This document shows positions 8,923-16,326 of a stretch of 18,049 nucleotides of DNA, one piece after another. Below the pieces are notes generated by a model. It was given only the letters and a program-made list of their open reading frames with translations, was not told where the DNA came from and searched no databases. Source of the stretch: Pavlovales sp. CCMP2436 (taxonomy: Eukaryota; Haptophyta; Pavlovophyceae; Pavlovales); NCBI GenBank assembly GCA_026770615.1, contig MU631416.1:248549-266597 (forward strand). The letters are read 5' to 3'. Position 1 is the first letter of the stretch. Every line of letters starts with the position of its first letter. The translations under genes were made by a program, and so were the position numbers.

Positions 8923-9224
8923 TGAACGCTGCTGGTGAGCACCTTGCACGCGGCGCGAGTTCCGTCACGCACGTTGATTTAAGCTCCGCAGTACTGTCGC
9001 ATGTAATTTTAACACTTTTTCATATGTAATTTTAATAGTGCAAGTTAGTTAACGGGATTTGAGTATCTCGGGGAAAAAAGTGGGAAGCCAATTTGTTAGT
9101 AATGTTCAGGAGATCCTGGCCACTTTTCGCGTTTCGCTTCGCGAATTAGGTTGAATGGTCTTCCCCTGTCCGGGGTTGACCTGAGCAATAGCCTTACGAT
9201 TATTGAAATTTGTAAATTCGGTAG
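8923..9224. other. Spacer between transposon remnant and virus-like block
   Basis: There is no gene here. ATGTAATTTTAA occurs twice (about 9001 and 9024), and an AT-rich stretch runs to about 9110. TTTCGCGTTTCGCTTCGCGAA near 9126 is partly self-complementary. The right end of the transposon should lie in this region, but no inverted repeat matching the left side was found. Confidence 0.35.
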
Positions 9225-9443
9225 CAGGTTGATGACCTCTCGCAGCGCGCGCACAAGAACACCTTCGAGTACCCGAACGGCAAATACCACCACGCCGAGG
9301 ACAAGATGCAGCGCCGCGAGGACGAGCAGGGCGCTGCCCACGACGCCCAGCATCCCAAGGCCACTACCGAAAGTCTCTTGCTCTTGCCGCTCATCAATGG
9401 TACGCTCCCTGCGACCTATGCGCCGCCCCCCCTCCGCGGATAG
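9225..9443 (+). pseudogene. Coding-like fragment before the polymerase region
   Basis: This frame has a natural, mixed amino acid composition (for example NTFEYPNGKYHHAEDKMQ) in contrast to the Arg/Ser-rich overlapping frames. It follows an in-frame TAG (9222-9224) and ends at TAG 9441-9443, shortly after a run of eight C that is a likely frameshift point. It has no ATG near its start; GTAGCAG|GTT at 9227 could be a splice acceptor or a truncation point. I do not recognise the family. It may be the displaced N-terminus of the reading frame that continues into the polymerase. Confidence 0.35.
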
Positions 9444-9602
9444 TACCTGCCTGAAGCGTACCCGCGCCCGCAGCCGCACGCTTTGCTCCCGCAGAGGCGA
9501 TGTGCTGCGTCCTAGCCGCTTCCCGGGCGTACCCACGCCTGCTCTGACGCCCCTCGCCGCGCGCCATGTCCGCCTCCCTGTGCCTACCTCTCAGCGCACA
9601 GC

Positions 9603-10147
9603 ATGCTGCTCGGCACGTCCCGCTTTGGCGCGTTCTCGCCGATTTCGCGCCGCCGCTCGCACTACCCGGAGCGCCTCGAGTACACGGTAAGCCCCCACCC
9701 CCCCCCCTGGAGGCGCTCCCAGAGGCGCGCAAGGGCGGTCCGTCGCTCTTCGTGCAGGCGCTCTTCGGCCCCGGAGCGCCCGCCGCCGCGCCCCAGTCCA
9801 AGTCGCCCTACCTCGCGCTCTTCGGCCCCGGAGCGCCCGCCGCCGCGCCCGCCGCCAAGTCGCCGCCCGTCCTCTTCAAGTCCAAGTCGCCGCCCATGCC
9901 GCCCATTACGCCCATTACGGGCGTCGAGGGCCGGCACACGCCCCCCCGCTCTGGAGGCTTCATGACGAGCCTCTTCAAGCAGTCCAAGGTCGACTTCGCT
10001 TTCTCCGCCGGCGACCCGCTCGTCGACGCGTTCGGCGCGCACCTCGACGCGCCGCGCGCTTACCCCGCGGGCTACCCGTACGGCATCCTGGGCGACCCGA
10101 CATGCCTCCCCTGGCGCTGCCTCCGCGCGCCGACAGCGCCGAGATGA
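9603..10147 (+). pseudogene. Proline-rich N-terminal region of the polymerase gene, frame-broken
   Basis: An ATG at 9603 opens about 30 natural-looking codons (MLLGTSRFGAFSPISRR). A tract of ten C, interrupted by one A, at about 9691-9702 then moves the sensible frame by one. That frame, open to 10147, is Ala/Pro/Ser/Lys-rich and contains LFGPGAPAAAP twice (9758-9793 and 9815-9850, period 57 bp), repeated KSP motifs, and a less biased part (SLFKQSKVDFAFSAGDP). At about 10100 a second shift would connect it with the polymerase ORF that starts at 10102. I read it as the disordered N-terminal part of the polymerase protein or a separate upstream ORF overlapping it. No domain is recognised. Confidence 0.4.
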
Positions 10148-12123
10148 TGCTGCTCTGCGACGAGGACGGTTTCGGGCACGAGGCGCCCGCCGAGTCCCCT
10201 CTCTCCAAAAAAAAACGCGCGCCGCGCACGCACGTCAAGCAGCGCCGCCGCCTGGTCCTCGGCCCGGTGAACGCTGTGGCGCAGGCCGACTACACGTGGT
10301 CGTTGTCGGAGGAGGAGCAGGAGCAGGCGACCCAGGGCAAGAAGCACTACCGCCGCGGCCGTGGCGGCCACCAGAAGCAGCGCGCGTTCCCCGCCACGGA
10401 GACGCTCCCGGACATGCCGCCTACGCCGTCGAACGATGAGATGCCAAGCCGCCTACCGCACGATGCGCCGCTCCCGAACGATGAGAATATGCCGCCGCCC
10501 ACCAAGGATAAGATGCCAAGCCGCTCGCCGCAGGTCTCGCTGCAGGTCTCGCCGCACGTCTCGCCGCACGTCTCGCCGCACGAGAGCGGTGACGACGACT
10601 ATGAGCTCGTCGCCGCCGCACCGGCCGCCGGGCGCGCCCGCTGCTCGCCGCTCGCGCCTCACCTGACCTCGCCGCCGCGCACCGCCCTGCCGCCGACGCG
10701 CCGCTCGCCCTGCCTCACGCCGCCCTCGGGTGCGTCCTCGCCGGTGCTCCGCTGCGCCCGCCGCCCGGTGCTGCCCCCCCGCAAGCTCGCCTCGCCCTCC
10801 TACTCGCCCGCCTCTGCCGCACGGAGCCCTATCCCGCACTCGCCCACCTCCTACGGCCAGAGCTTCGGACAGAGCCCCGCCACCATCCCGCACTCGCCCA
10901 CCTCCTTCGGACAGAGCCCCCCGCCGAGCGACGACGATGACGATGCGCTGATGACGCCGGTGGGCTCGCCTCCGGTCACGCCGGTCCGCCGCCGCCGCCA
11001 CGACGAGGTGCCCTCGAGTGCCGAGGCGCCGCTTCCCTCGGGCAACCAGGGCGAGACTCGTTCCGCGGACTACAACTACGAGACCCTGCGGACCTTCGCG
11101 TCGCTCGACCTGCTGCACGTGGTCAGCGCCAAGGACGCGACGCACCACCAGAGCAACCCGCTTGAGCATGTGCTGCTCTACGGCATCCGCGTCGGCGAGC
11201 GGCTCCGGTTCAACCACCGCTACGCCTACGGCAAGCACTCCGTCTCCGTGGGCCGCAAGTACTCCAGCGTGCAGAACTACAAGCGCCCCATCCGCGCCTT
11301 CCTCTTCGCCGGGATTTACGACGAGTTCGATGCGAAGTCGTGCCAGCTCACGATCATGCTGACCTGAGCCGTCCGCTCCTGCAACCTCGCGCTGCCGGCT
11401 CTGTGCCATTACGTCTCGCGCCGCGCCGAGTGCGGCCGGGTCATCGGCGATACCACGATCTGGCTGGGGGCGGACAGGACCGACTTCGCCGCACTCACCA
11501 AGTCCCTCAACCTGCGCCTGACCTTTGGCGGCAACTACGACACGTTCGAGAAGGAGCAGAACTGCAAGCTCTCGGGTGCCGGGCTCGTGCTGGTGCACGG
11601 CATAGAGAACGACGTGACCCACCTGATGCAGGCGTTCAAGCAGGACGCGGAGCTCTACGGGTACTACATGACGGCCGACTGTAAGGAGTACGAGAGCGAC
11701 GCCAAGCAGCTGCGCCGCCTCTTTGCGCTCCGCTTGCAGGACGCAGAGTTCTTATCGATCAGCGCGGACGAGCGCTTCATCTCGGAGAGCGGCTACGCGA
11801 CGGGCTTCCGCGTGCACGACCCGCTGTACGTTGAGATGGTGGCCGACGCCGAGATGTGCCGCCACGTATGCCAGCTGCTCGCAACGGCCGCCAACGCCGA
11901 GCTCGACTCCATCTTCCCCCCGGCCTACGAGCACGAGGCGACATCGCACGGATACGAACGGATGCCGAATCCGTGCGATCATCGAACGGATCCGTGCGAA
12001 TCCGTGCGATCATTGCACGGATCCGTGCGGAATCTGTGCGACGATCATCATGATCGCACGGATACCGAACGGATTCCGAACGAATACCAAACGGACACGA
12101 ACGGATACCGAACCGATTTTTAA
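10102..12123 (+). pseudogene. TVpol-like (family-A-like) DNA polymerase, one in-frame stop
   Basis: One frame runs 674 codons from ATG 10102 to TAA 12121-12123, broken only by TGA at 11365-11367. Residues 1-320 are disordered, Ser/Pro-rich, with five 12-bp S-P-x-V repeats (10525-10584) and paired HSPTS-Y/F-GQS blocks. From about 330 the sequence has the order of motifs expected for the family-A-like polymerase of virophages, polinton-like viruses and related transposons. These are GRKYSSVQNYKRPIRAFLF; motif A at YDEFDAKS (D410, metal ligand); motif B at KSLNLRLTFGG (K467); and motif C at RVHDPLYVEM (H572, D573). The stop lies 11 codons after D410, so the truncated product would lack motifs B and C. 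It would copy the element's DNA. No helicase or primase is attached. The last 60 codons run into a minisatellite and are probably not native. Assignment is by motif, without alignment. Confidence 0.6.
10525..10584 (+). repeat. Five 12-bp tandem units encoding S-P/L-x-V/E
   Basis: The units start TCGCCGCAGGTC, then TCGCTGCAGGTC, then TCGCCGCACGTC twice, then a diverged last one. They lie inside the disordered region upstream of the polymerase domain and keep the frame. Confidence 0.8.
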
Positions 12124-12336
12124 GCTTCGATTTTCCGTTAATATCCGTTCGAATCCGTTCGCAAACGGATCGAACGGACGACGAACGGATACGAACGGAT
12201 AAAAGGCTGGAATTAAGTATCCGTTCCCCCAACGTATACGAACTCATACGAACGGATACCGAACGGATACCGCACGGATACCGAACGGATACCGCACGGA
12301 TACGAACGGACACCGAACTTCGGACAAATCCGTGCG
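11943..12336. repeat. Degenerate minisatellite of CGAACGGATACC-type units
   Basis: More than 20 copies of CGGAT or its complement lie in about 390 bases, mostly within a unit CGAACGGATACC or CGCACGGATACC. Both orientations occur: the first 110 bases mix ATCCGTGCG with CGCACGGAT and can form hairpins, the last 100 bases are nearly all one orientation. It has no unique spacers, so it is not a CRISPR array. The polymerase frame ends inside it. Confidence 0.85.
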
Positions 12337-12538
12337 AATGTCCTGAGTAGTTGTGCGGCACCAGGTCCTCTCCCATTGAAAACGCGGGAGTCATGGTGTC
12401 AAGACATCTCTCGTCCAAGGCGCGGGCGCCGCAGCAGAGAGCCGACTCGGCACACCGCCGCGGGCACACGCAGCAGCCAGCAAGCCGAGTCGGCAGCCCA
12501 CCTGTTTGCAAACGGCCACAAACGTCTCCGTCCCAGTC
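12337..12538. other. Upstream region of the KH/DUF4258 gene
   Basis: This is a GC-rich spacer with an 11-bp stem, GCCGACTCGGC (12441-12451) and GCCGAGTCGGC (12484-12494), separated by 32 bases. No TATA-like box is seen near the start at 12539. The frame is open upstream to a TTG at 12506. Confidence 0.4.
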
Positions 12539-13450
12539 ATGCTGTCCACCCTCCGTCTATTCGTGCGCATGAACAACGACGACTCGAAGGCCGAGCACAG
12601 GCTGAAGCTTCACGTTGTCGAGCGAAGGCTAGACGCAGTCGTCGACGTCGCGATCAAGCAGGGGTTGCTCAAGGAGCGCGCGCGCAGCAACGCGGTGCTC
12701 TTCGTCTGGGGGCATGGGAGGAAGCTCATGGTCGACGCCGATCTGGCCGACCTCGCGAATGACCTCACCTTCGCCGTGGAGGCAGAGGGCAAGCCGTACG
12801 CCGGGCGAAAGGTGCTCAAGATGTCCGAGGTTCGGCGCCCGAGACCCGCGAAGGAGGAGTACCCGTTTGCGCGTCGCGACAAGAGCACCGCGCCTCGCAC
12901 CACGCCCGCGAGCACGAGCCTGTCTCAGGGTGACTTTCCGCCAGAGACGGCCAATGCCGAGCCCCTGCCCACTTTCTCAGAGCATGCACGCTCACAGATG
13001 AACATGCGCGGCATCTGCGACCGCGAGGCCAACGACGCATTTCTGCGCGGTGCACGACGCAGCAGCGGCGCATCGTGCAATCACACGGCTGCAGGGATCG
13101 TGGTGGTCACGAGCGCAGACAGGAGGACCGTGCTAACTTGCTACAGGAGCACGCCGTCCGCAGGTACGGAGTACTCCTTCACCCCGTGCGAGAATCCAGG
13201 AATCGTGATCGGTCGTGGGGGATGCGTGGTCAAAGCCATACGCAAGAAGACGACAACGGTCATCACAGTGCTCCATGACCTCTATGGCAAAGGGAAGCAC
13301 TGCATCCAAATCTGCGGCCTTCCGCACAGCGTCAAACGGGCAGAAGAAATTGTGGATAGGCTGATGGATGAGGCGAGCAGAGAGGAGACGCGCGTGTGGC
13401 TTCTCGCAGCTTGTACCGTCGTGGTATTGAGACGGAGCAATGCTTCTTAA
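12539..13450 (+). CDS. Ubiquitin-like?/DUF4258-like/KH multidomain protein
   Basis: The product is about 303 aa from the first ATG. Residues 4-80 begin TLRLFVRMNN and alternate strands and a helix in a way that could be a ubiquitin- or PB1-like fold; this is weak. After a Pro/Ser/Thr-rich linker, residues 146-203 match the DUF4258 pattern (related to the BrnT RNase fold): FSEHARSQMNMRGI, then a helix, then GIVVVTSADRRTVLTCYR, with H149 and R157 at the conserved places. Residues 218-279 form a type I KH domain with the I-G-R-G-G loop (224-228) and the expected final V-x-x-A-E-x-I-V helix. KH domains bind single-stranded RNA or DNA. A DUF4258-type domain beside one suggests RNA binding with possible cleavage, which is inference. 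The frame is intact, which is rare in this block. Host or virus origin is not clear. Confidence 0.7.
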   Translation: MLSTLRLFVRMNNDDSKAEHRLKLHVVERRLDAVVDVAIKQGLLKERARSNAVLFVWGHGRKLMVDADLADLANDLTFAVEAEGKPYAGRKVLKMSEVRRPRPAKEEYPFARRDKSTAPRTTPASTSLSQGDFPPETANAEPLPTFSEHARSQMNMRGICDREANDAFLRGARRSSGASCNHTAAGIVVVTSADRRTVLTCYRSTPSAGTEYSFTPCENPGIVIGRGGCVVKAIRKKTTTVITVLHDLYGKGKHCIQICGLPHSVKRAEEIVDRLMDEASREETRVWLLAACTVVVLRRSNAS

Positions 13451-13813
13451 AATTTTAGGGGTGTCTACAGGGTTCCTCAGTTATAGCTACAGTACTATGG
13501 TCAATTCAAAGCTATCATAATATACGGTGTTAAATAGGGAATCGGGTGGTCCGGTGGGCCAGACGGGGGCGCCCGTCACCCGATCTATCGGAATCGTCCC
13601 GTATTACATACGACTAAATGTTAAACTACAATTTAAGGCGCAGATACGAGAGAAGGCGTGACGCCCGTAACCCTAACAAAATTTAAGGCGCTGATACGAG
13701 AGAAGGCGTGACGCCTGTAACCCTAACAAAAAATGCTGCAGGGGCGTGATGACGTATTCGCCCGAGCGCAAGGAAGTCTTGTGGGCAATGCCCTGTGTCA
13801 TCGGTACCCTGGC
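13451..13813. other. Intergenic region between convergent genes
   Basis: It lies between the 3' ends of the KH gene (plus) and the 92-aa membrane protein (minus). It holds a possible hairpin, ATCGGGTG (13541-13548) with CACCCGAT (13577-13584), enclosing a smaller GACGGG/CCCGTC stem, and a 50-bp tandem duplication. Stem structures here could act in 3' end formation for either gene. No coding sequence is seen. Confidence 0.4.
13631..13730. repeat. 50-bp tandem duplication
   Basis: Two adjacent 50-bp units (13631-13680, 13681-13730) differ at two positions. Each contains the imperfect palindrome GGCGTGACGCC and ends in GTAACCCTAACAAA. Confidence 0.95.
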
Positions 13814-14092
13814 TCAGTGCGCGAAGGCGCTGTCCACGCTGTGGATAGCGGCTAGCTGCGTGAGTGGATCGGCGGTGCTGCTGCACTCGGGGAGCGGGGT
13901 GAGGGGTTCGTCGGGCTTGCGCAGCTTGATGTGGTCCACAGTGAGGCTGCGGTCGGCCGGGTGCCTCTGCATGGCGAGGTACGACTTGTAGCCGAGCACA
14001 CCCGCGGAGAACGCAATGAGGAGGTCCATCGCACAGAGGGCGGCCTCGAATATTATAGCGCCGCCCCCGAACTCAAAATTAAGAAGTCCCAT
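13814..14092 (-). CDS. Small single-helix membrane protein, 92 aa
   Basis: The ATG at 14092-14090 follows a run of 15 A directly (read on the minus strand). The product starts MGLLNFEF, so Gly2 could be N-myristoylated. One hydrophobic helix lies at about residues 12-38 (IIFEAALCAMDLLIAFSAGV), followed by a short basic stretch and a polar C-terminal tail of about 50 residues. Membrane anchoring with a soluble tail is the likely arrangement. It diverges from the plus-strand protein at 14290, which also begins MGL. Small myristoylated or single-pass proteins are common in the virions of large DNA viruses, but no family match is claimed. The overlapping plus-strand ORF has less natural composition. 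Confidence 0.5.
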   Translation of the reverse strand: MGLLNFEFGGGAIIFEAALCAMDLLIAFSAGVLGYKSYLAMQRHPADRSLTVDHIKLRKPDEPLTPLPECSSTADPLTQLAAIHSVDSAFAH

Positions 14093-14107
14093 TTTTTTTT
14101 TTTTTTT
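14093..14107 (-). promoter_or_regulatory. A15 tract immediately before a start codon
   Basis: On the minus strand, TT followed by 15 A abuts the ATG at 14092. In poxviruses, intermediate/late promoters place TAAA at the initiation site and their messages carry a short 5' poly(A) leader. A similar arrangement here would fit the VLTF3-like gene nearby. It may also be a simple homopolymer. Confidence 0.3.
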
Positions 14108-14161
14108 AACGGCGGGATTGGCTGGAGGTACAAACCCTCTCTACTTTTTCAAAGAAGTTAT

Positions 14162-14205
14162 TATAAAGAGGAGGAACCAAAAAACAAAACCAAGATTGTA
14201 TAAAG
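14162..14205 (+). promoter_or_regulatory. Two TATAAAG boxes in the divergent promoter region
   Basis: TATAAAG occurs at 14162-14168 and 14199-14205 in an A-rich stretch, 128 and 91 bases before the ATG at 14290 (68 and 31 before the alternative ATG at 14230). Both suit transcription of the plus-strand membrane protein. Confidence 0.4.
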
Positions 14206-14289
14206 CCATGTTGTGATCGAGGCGGGGGGATGGTACCCCCACCGCTTCCCAAACAAGCGTGCAAAATTCGGGCGGCCCCAATAGGTCAC

Positions 14290-14847
14290 ATGGGCCTCTT
14301 CTCCTTCCTGCCCAAGGCCGTGCCGCCGCCCACGGTCGTGCTTAAAGCCACGGCCGCCGTGCCGCCGCCCACGGTCGTGCTGAAAGCCACGGCCGCCGTG
14401 CCCGTGCAGCCAGTCAATCGAGCCCTCAAGGCCCTGCCCGCGCCCGACATCATCAAGACCGCGCCGCCGAGCGCCTTCGATGCGGTGCGGGCCCCGAACA
14501 TCAGCGCCAAGACCGCAGCGGTCGGCCTGGTGACAGGCGGCGGGGCTCTGCTCCTACTCGGCGGCGGGACGTTGCGCTCGGCGATCAGCCGCACTACCGG
14601 ATTCGACCTGCCGCTGCTGCAGGCCCCTGGCAACCTGATCGTGGGCATCACCGGCTCCGTGACGGAGGCGCTCGCCGCGGCGGCCGGCGTGGCAGTCACG
14701 TGCGCCGCGGCCTACATCTGCTGGGGCGCGCTCGCGAACGTGAGCCTCGTGCGGCGCGCAAGCGCTACTGTAGCAGTCGCATCGGCAGTGGGCCTGGCGA
14801 TGGCCGTCACTCTGGAGGACGTGCCCTCCGCCGTGAGCACCACTTAA
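14290..14847 (+). CDS. Membrane protein with Pro-rich N-terminus, about 185 aa
   Basis: The frame is open from ATG 14230, but the ATG at 14290 gives MGLFSFLPKAVPPP, a myristoylation-type start like that of the divergent neighbour, and I prefer it. Residues 11-36 are two copies of VPPPTVVLKATAA, encoded by a 39-bp tandem repeat (14320-14397) with one base difference. A linker follows, then three hydrophobic segments: about 76-98 (Gly-rich), 116-142 and 151-168. The fold suggests a small multi-pass membrane protein with an N-terminal tail. I recognise no family. No frame break is seen. A virion membrane protein is possible given the virus-like genes around it, but this is inferred from position only. 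Confidence 0.6.
   Translation: MGLFSFLPKAVPPPTVVLKATAAVPPPTVVLKATAAVPVQPVNRALKALPAPDIIKTAPPSAFDAVRAPNISAKTAAVGLVTGGGALLLLGGGTLRSAISRTTGFDLPLLQAPGNLIVGITGSVTEALAAAAGVAVTCAAAYICWGALANVSLVRRASATVAVASAVGLAMAVTLEDVPSAVSTT
14320..14397 (+). repeat. 39-bp in-frame tandem duplication
   Basis: Units 14320-14358 and 14359-14397 differ only in CTT versus CTG (both Leu), so the duplication is recent or kept by selection. They encode a 13-residue Pro/Val/Ala-rich repeat. Confidence 0.95.
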
Positions 14848-14874
14848 GGCTCGCCGACGGCTTCGAGGTTGCTA

Positions 14875-15179
14875 AAGGTTGGTGAAGGTTGGTGAAGGTT
14901 GAAAACAACCTTCACCATTCGTTCGCATACTGAGAGGCCTACTGCGGACCTCTCATTTTGGTGAAGGATGAAGGATTTTCGCCTGAAAAGTATTTCGCGA
15001 GTGATTCACGGCCCGCTGCCCGATGGGGCTCCACACTCACAGGTAAAAAAAAATTCTGAAATCTTTTTTTGGAGAAAATGCTTCATCCTTCACCAAAAAG
15101 AGCGGTCCGCAGTAGGCCTCTCAGTACGCGAACAAATGGTGAAGGTTGTTTTCAACCTTCACCAACCTTCACCAACCTT
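14875..15179. repeat. 305-bp foldback element with 106-bp arms
   Basis: Arms 14875-14980 and 15074-15179 are inverted copies in perfect register, with about five mismatches and no gap, around a 93-bp spacer. Each outer arm has 10-bp GGTTGGTGAA repeats and its own hairpin: GGTGAAGGTTG, an AAAA loop, CAACCTTCACC (11-bp perfect stem). The spacer has no ORF. It lies between two plus-strand genes. It resembles a MITE or foldback transposon; a viral terminal or replication structure is an alternative. No target-site duplication was recognised. Confidence 0.9.
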
Positions 15180-15254
15180 CACCAAAACCCCTCAGGCTCC
15201 GCTTAAGGCTTTAGAGAGAAAGAACAATTAAAATTCGGAACCTTCGGCAGAGAT

Positions 15255-15533
15255 ATGCTACAGCACGTGTTCGAGGGACGTCTGCGCGGCAAGTACAATC
15301 TGACCGAGCCCTCTGCGTGGAAAGCGCTCGAGCGCGACGCCCAGTTGCACGCGGAGGCGCTTTCCTCGATCACGTCCGCCGTCACCGAGACGGAGAAGCG
15401 CCCGGCGGGCGTGGAGAACGCGAGCCGCTTCGACCCGGAGTCCGTTACATTCGAGCAGCGCAATGCCTTCGACGCCTACCGCGCCGCGCCAAAATTATCT
15501 GAGGCCATGCACGGGGATGCTGGCCACGATTGA
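15255..15533 (+). CDS. Hypothetical protein, 92 aa
   Basis: The ATG follows an A-rich leader (AACAATTAAAATTC near 15223). The product is polar and largely helical: a basic start (FEGRLRGKYN), a middle rich in Ala/Glu, and SVTFEQRNAFDAYR near residue 65. It has no membrane segment, Cys cluster or known motif. The last dozen residues (from AMHGDAGHD) look unnatural, so the frame may have been broken near 15500 and the gene once continued. It lies on the same strand as the genes on both sides. Confidence 0.4.
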   Translation: MLQHVFEGRLRGKYNLTEPSAWKALERDAQLHAEALSSITSAVTETEKRPAGVENASRFDPESVTFEQRNAFDAYRAAPKLSEAMHGDAGHD

Positions 15534-15828
15534 GCGCGTGGTGACGGAGGTCGGTAGCCCAGATGGGAATTTCTACCAAATGACCTACCGACCGCTCCCA
15601 TCGGTGGCCGCACACTGGGGCCGGCTGAGGGGGCACACTGGGCTATGTGACGAGTTAGTTACATGTTAGTCACATAATGACATAAAGTCCAGCCCCCAGG
15701 GATATGATTTATTAGCTTGACAGGCACGCCACCATCGAGATTGCGTGAAGAAAAAAAATGAATTTAGAAGTAACTAAAATTCTGTACGTTACTTACTCTT
15801 AAAGTTAGTTATTTTGTCGTTTCGTACG
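15534..15828. other. Intergenic region with small hairpins, AT-rich promoter side
   Basis: Possible stems are GGTCGGTA (15551-15558) with TACCGACC (15589-15596), and TATGTGAC (15644-15651) with GTCACATA (15669-15676, 17-base loop). From about 15740 the sequence is AT-rich up to the ATG at 15829 and probably carries the promoter of the zinc-finger gene; no clear TATA box is seen. No coding sequence is recognised. Confidence 0.4.
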
Positions 15829-16326
15829 ATGGAAGAAAGAGACTACGACGAAGCCGTCAGCGAGGGCCGCCTGCCGCGCTTCTACATGCTCGGTGACAAG
15901 CAGATCGAGTACCTGCCGTTCGAGGAGGCAAAGGCGATCGAGCGCGTCCACTGCCCCATCTGCCTCGATACTCTTCGCACTGGCTTGCTCGACTCGCGTA
16001 ATGTGGTCGAGGGGCGCAAAGACAACATAATCGCAAAGGGTGGGCACGTCTCCCGGGCGCACCCTGACGACTATGACGACAACAAGCCTCAGCCGCAGCA
16101 GCTGAAGAGGCCCGCTGAAGTCCAGCTGCCGCTCACCTCCTTCTTCAATAAGTTCACGCCCAGCTACCCGCTTGCCAAGGCCGGAGCGTCCAACCTGCTC
16201 GAGGCCGGAGCGTCCAACCTGCTCGAGGCCGGAGCGTCCACTACACGCCCGTGCACCATTTGCACGAGCGCCTCGCGCAGTACCACCTGCTCGAGACGCC
16301 CATCTGCCCGGCCGACTGGGCGCTGA
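15829..16326 (+). CDS. CxxC-H-H zinc-site protein with PIP-box-like motif
   Basis: Translation most likely starts at ATG 15829. An acidic N-terminus leads to a likely zinc site, HCPICL (C42, C45) with GGHVSRAH (H73, H78); the 27-residue gap is longer than in classical C2H2 fingers. A charged linker follows, then QLPLTSFF (residues 99-106), an exact fit to the PCNA-binding PIP-box pattern Q-x-x-L/I/M-x-x-F-F. Next come two and a half copies of an 8-residue AGASNLLE repeat. Past about residue 137 the frame reads Ser/Thr/Arg-rich nonsense, because the VLTF3-like sequence begins there in another frame. Either this was the N-terminal part of that protein and one indel split it, or it is a separate gene overlapping the next. 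The PIP motif implies a link to the replication clamp, by inference. Confidence 0.55.
   Translation: MEERDYDEAVSEGRLPRFYMLGDKQIEYLPFEEAKAIERVHCPICLDTLRTGLLDSRNVVEGRKDNIIAKGGHVSRAHPDDYDDNKPQPQQLKRPAEVQLPLTSFFNKFTPSYPLAKAGASNLLEAGASNLLEAGASTTRPCTICTSASRSTTCSRRPSARPTGR
16180..16240 (+). repeat. 24-bp tandem repeat, 2.5 units
   Basis: Identical units at 16180-16203 and 16204-16227 (GCCGGAGCGTCCAACCTGCT plus CGAG) are followed by 13 bases of a third. The unit is a multiple of three, so copy number alone does not cause the frame change seen at this place. Confidence 0.95.

Noticed and set aside
8011..8949. 312-codon minus-strand ORF opposite the transposase C-terminal half
   Set aside because: Shadow of the SDN/GHGKG-bearing frame; no recognisable motifs.
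10453..11622. 389-codon minus-strand ORF opposite the polymerase
   Set aside because: Val/Arg/Gly-rich mirror of the S/P-rich and palm regions; it lacks motifs, whereas the plus strand has polymerase motifs A, B and C.
11943..12336. CRISPR array
   Set aside because: Units are about 12 bp, degenerate, in both orientations and without unique spacers; the setting is eukaryotic.
13541..13584. Bacterial-type rho-independent terminator
   Set aside because: The stems have different centres, there is no T-run after them, and the sequence looks eukaryotic or viral.
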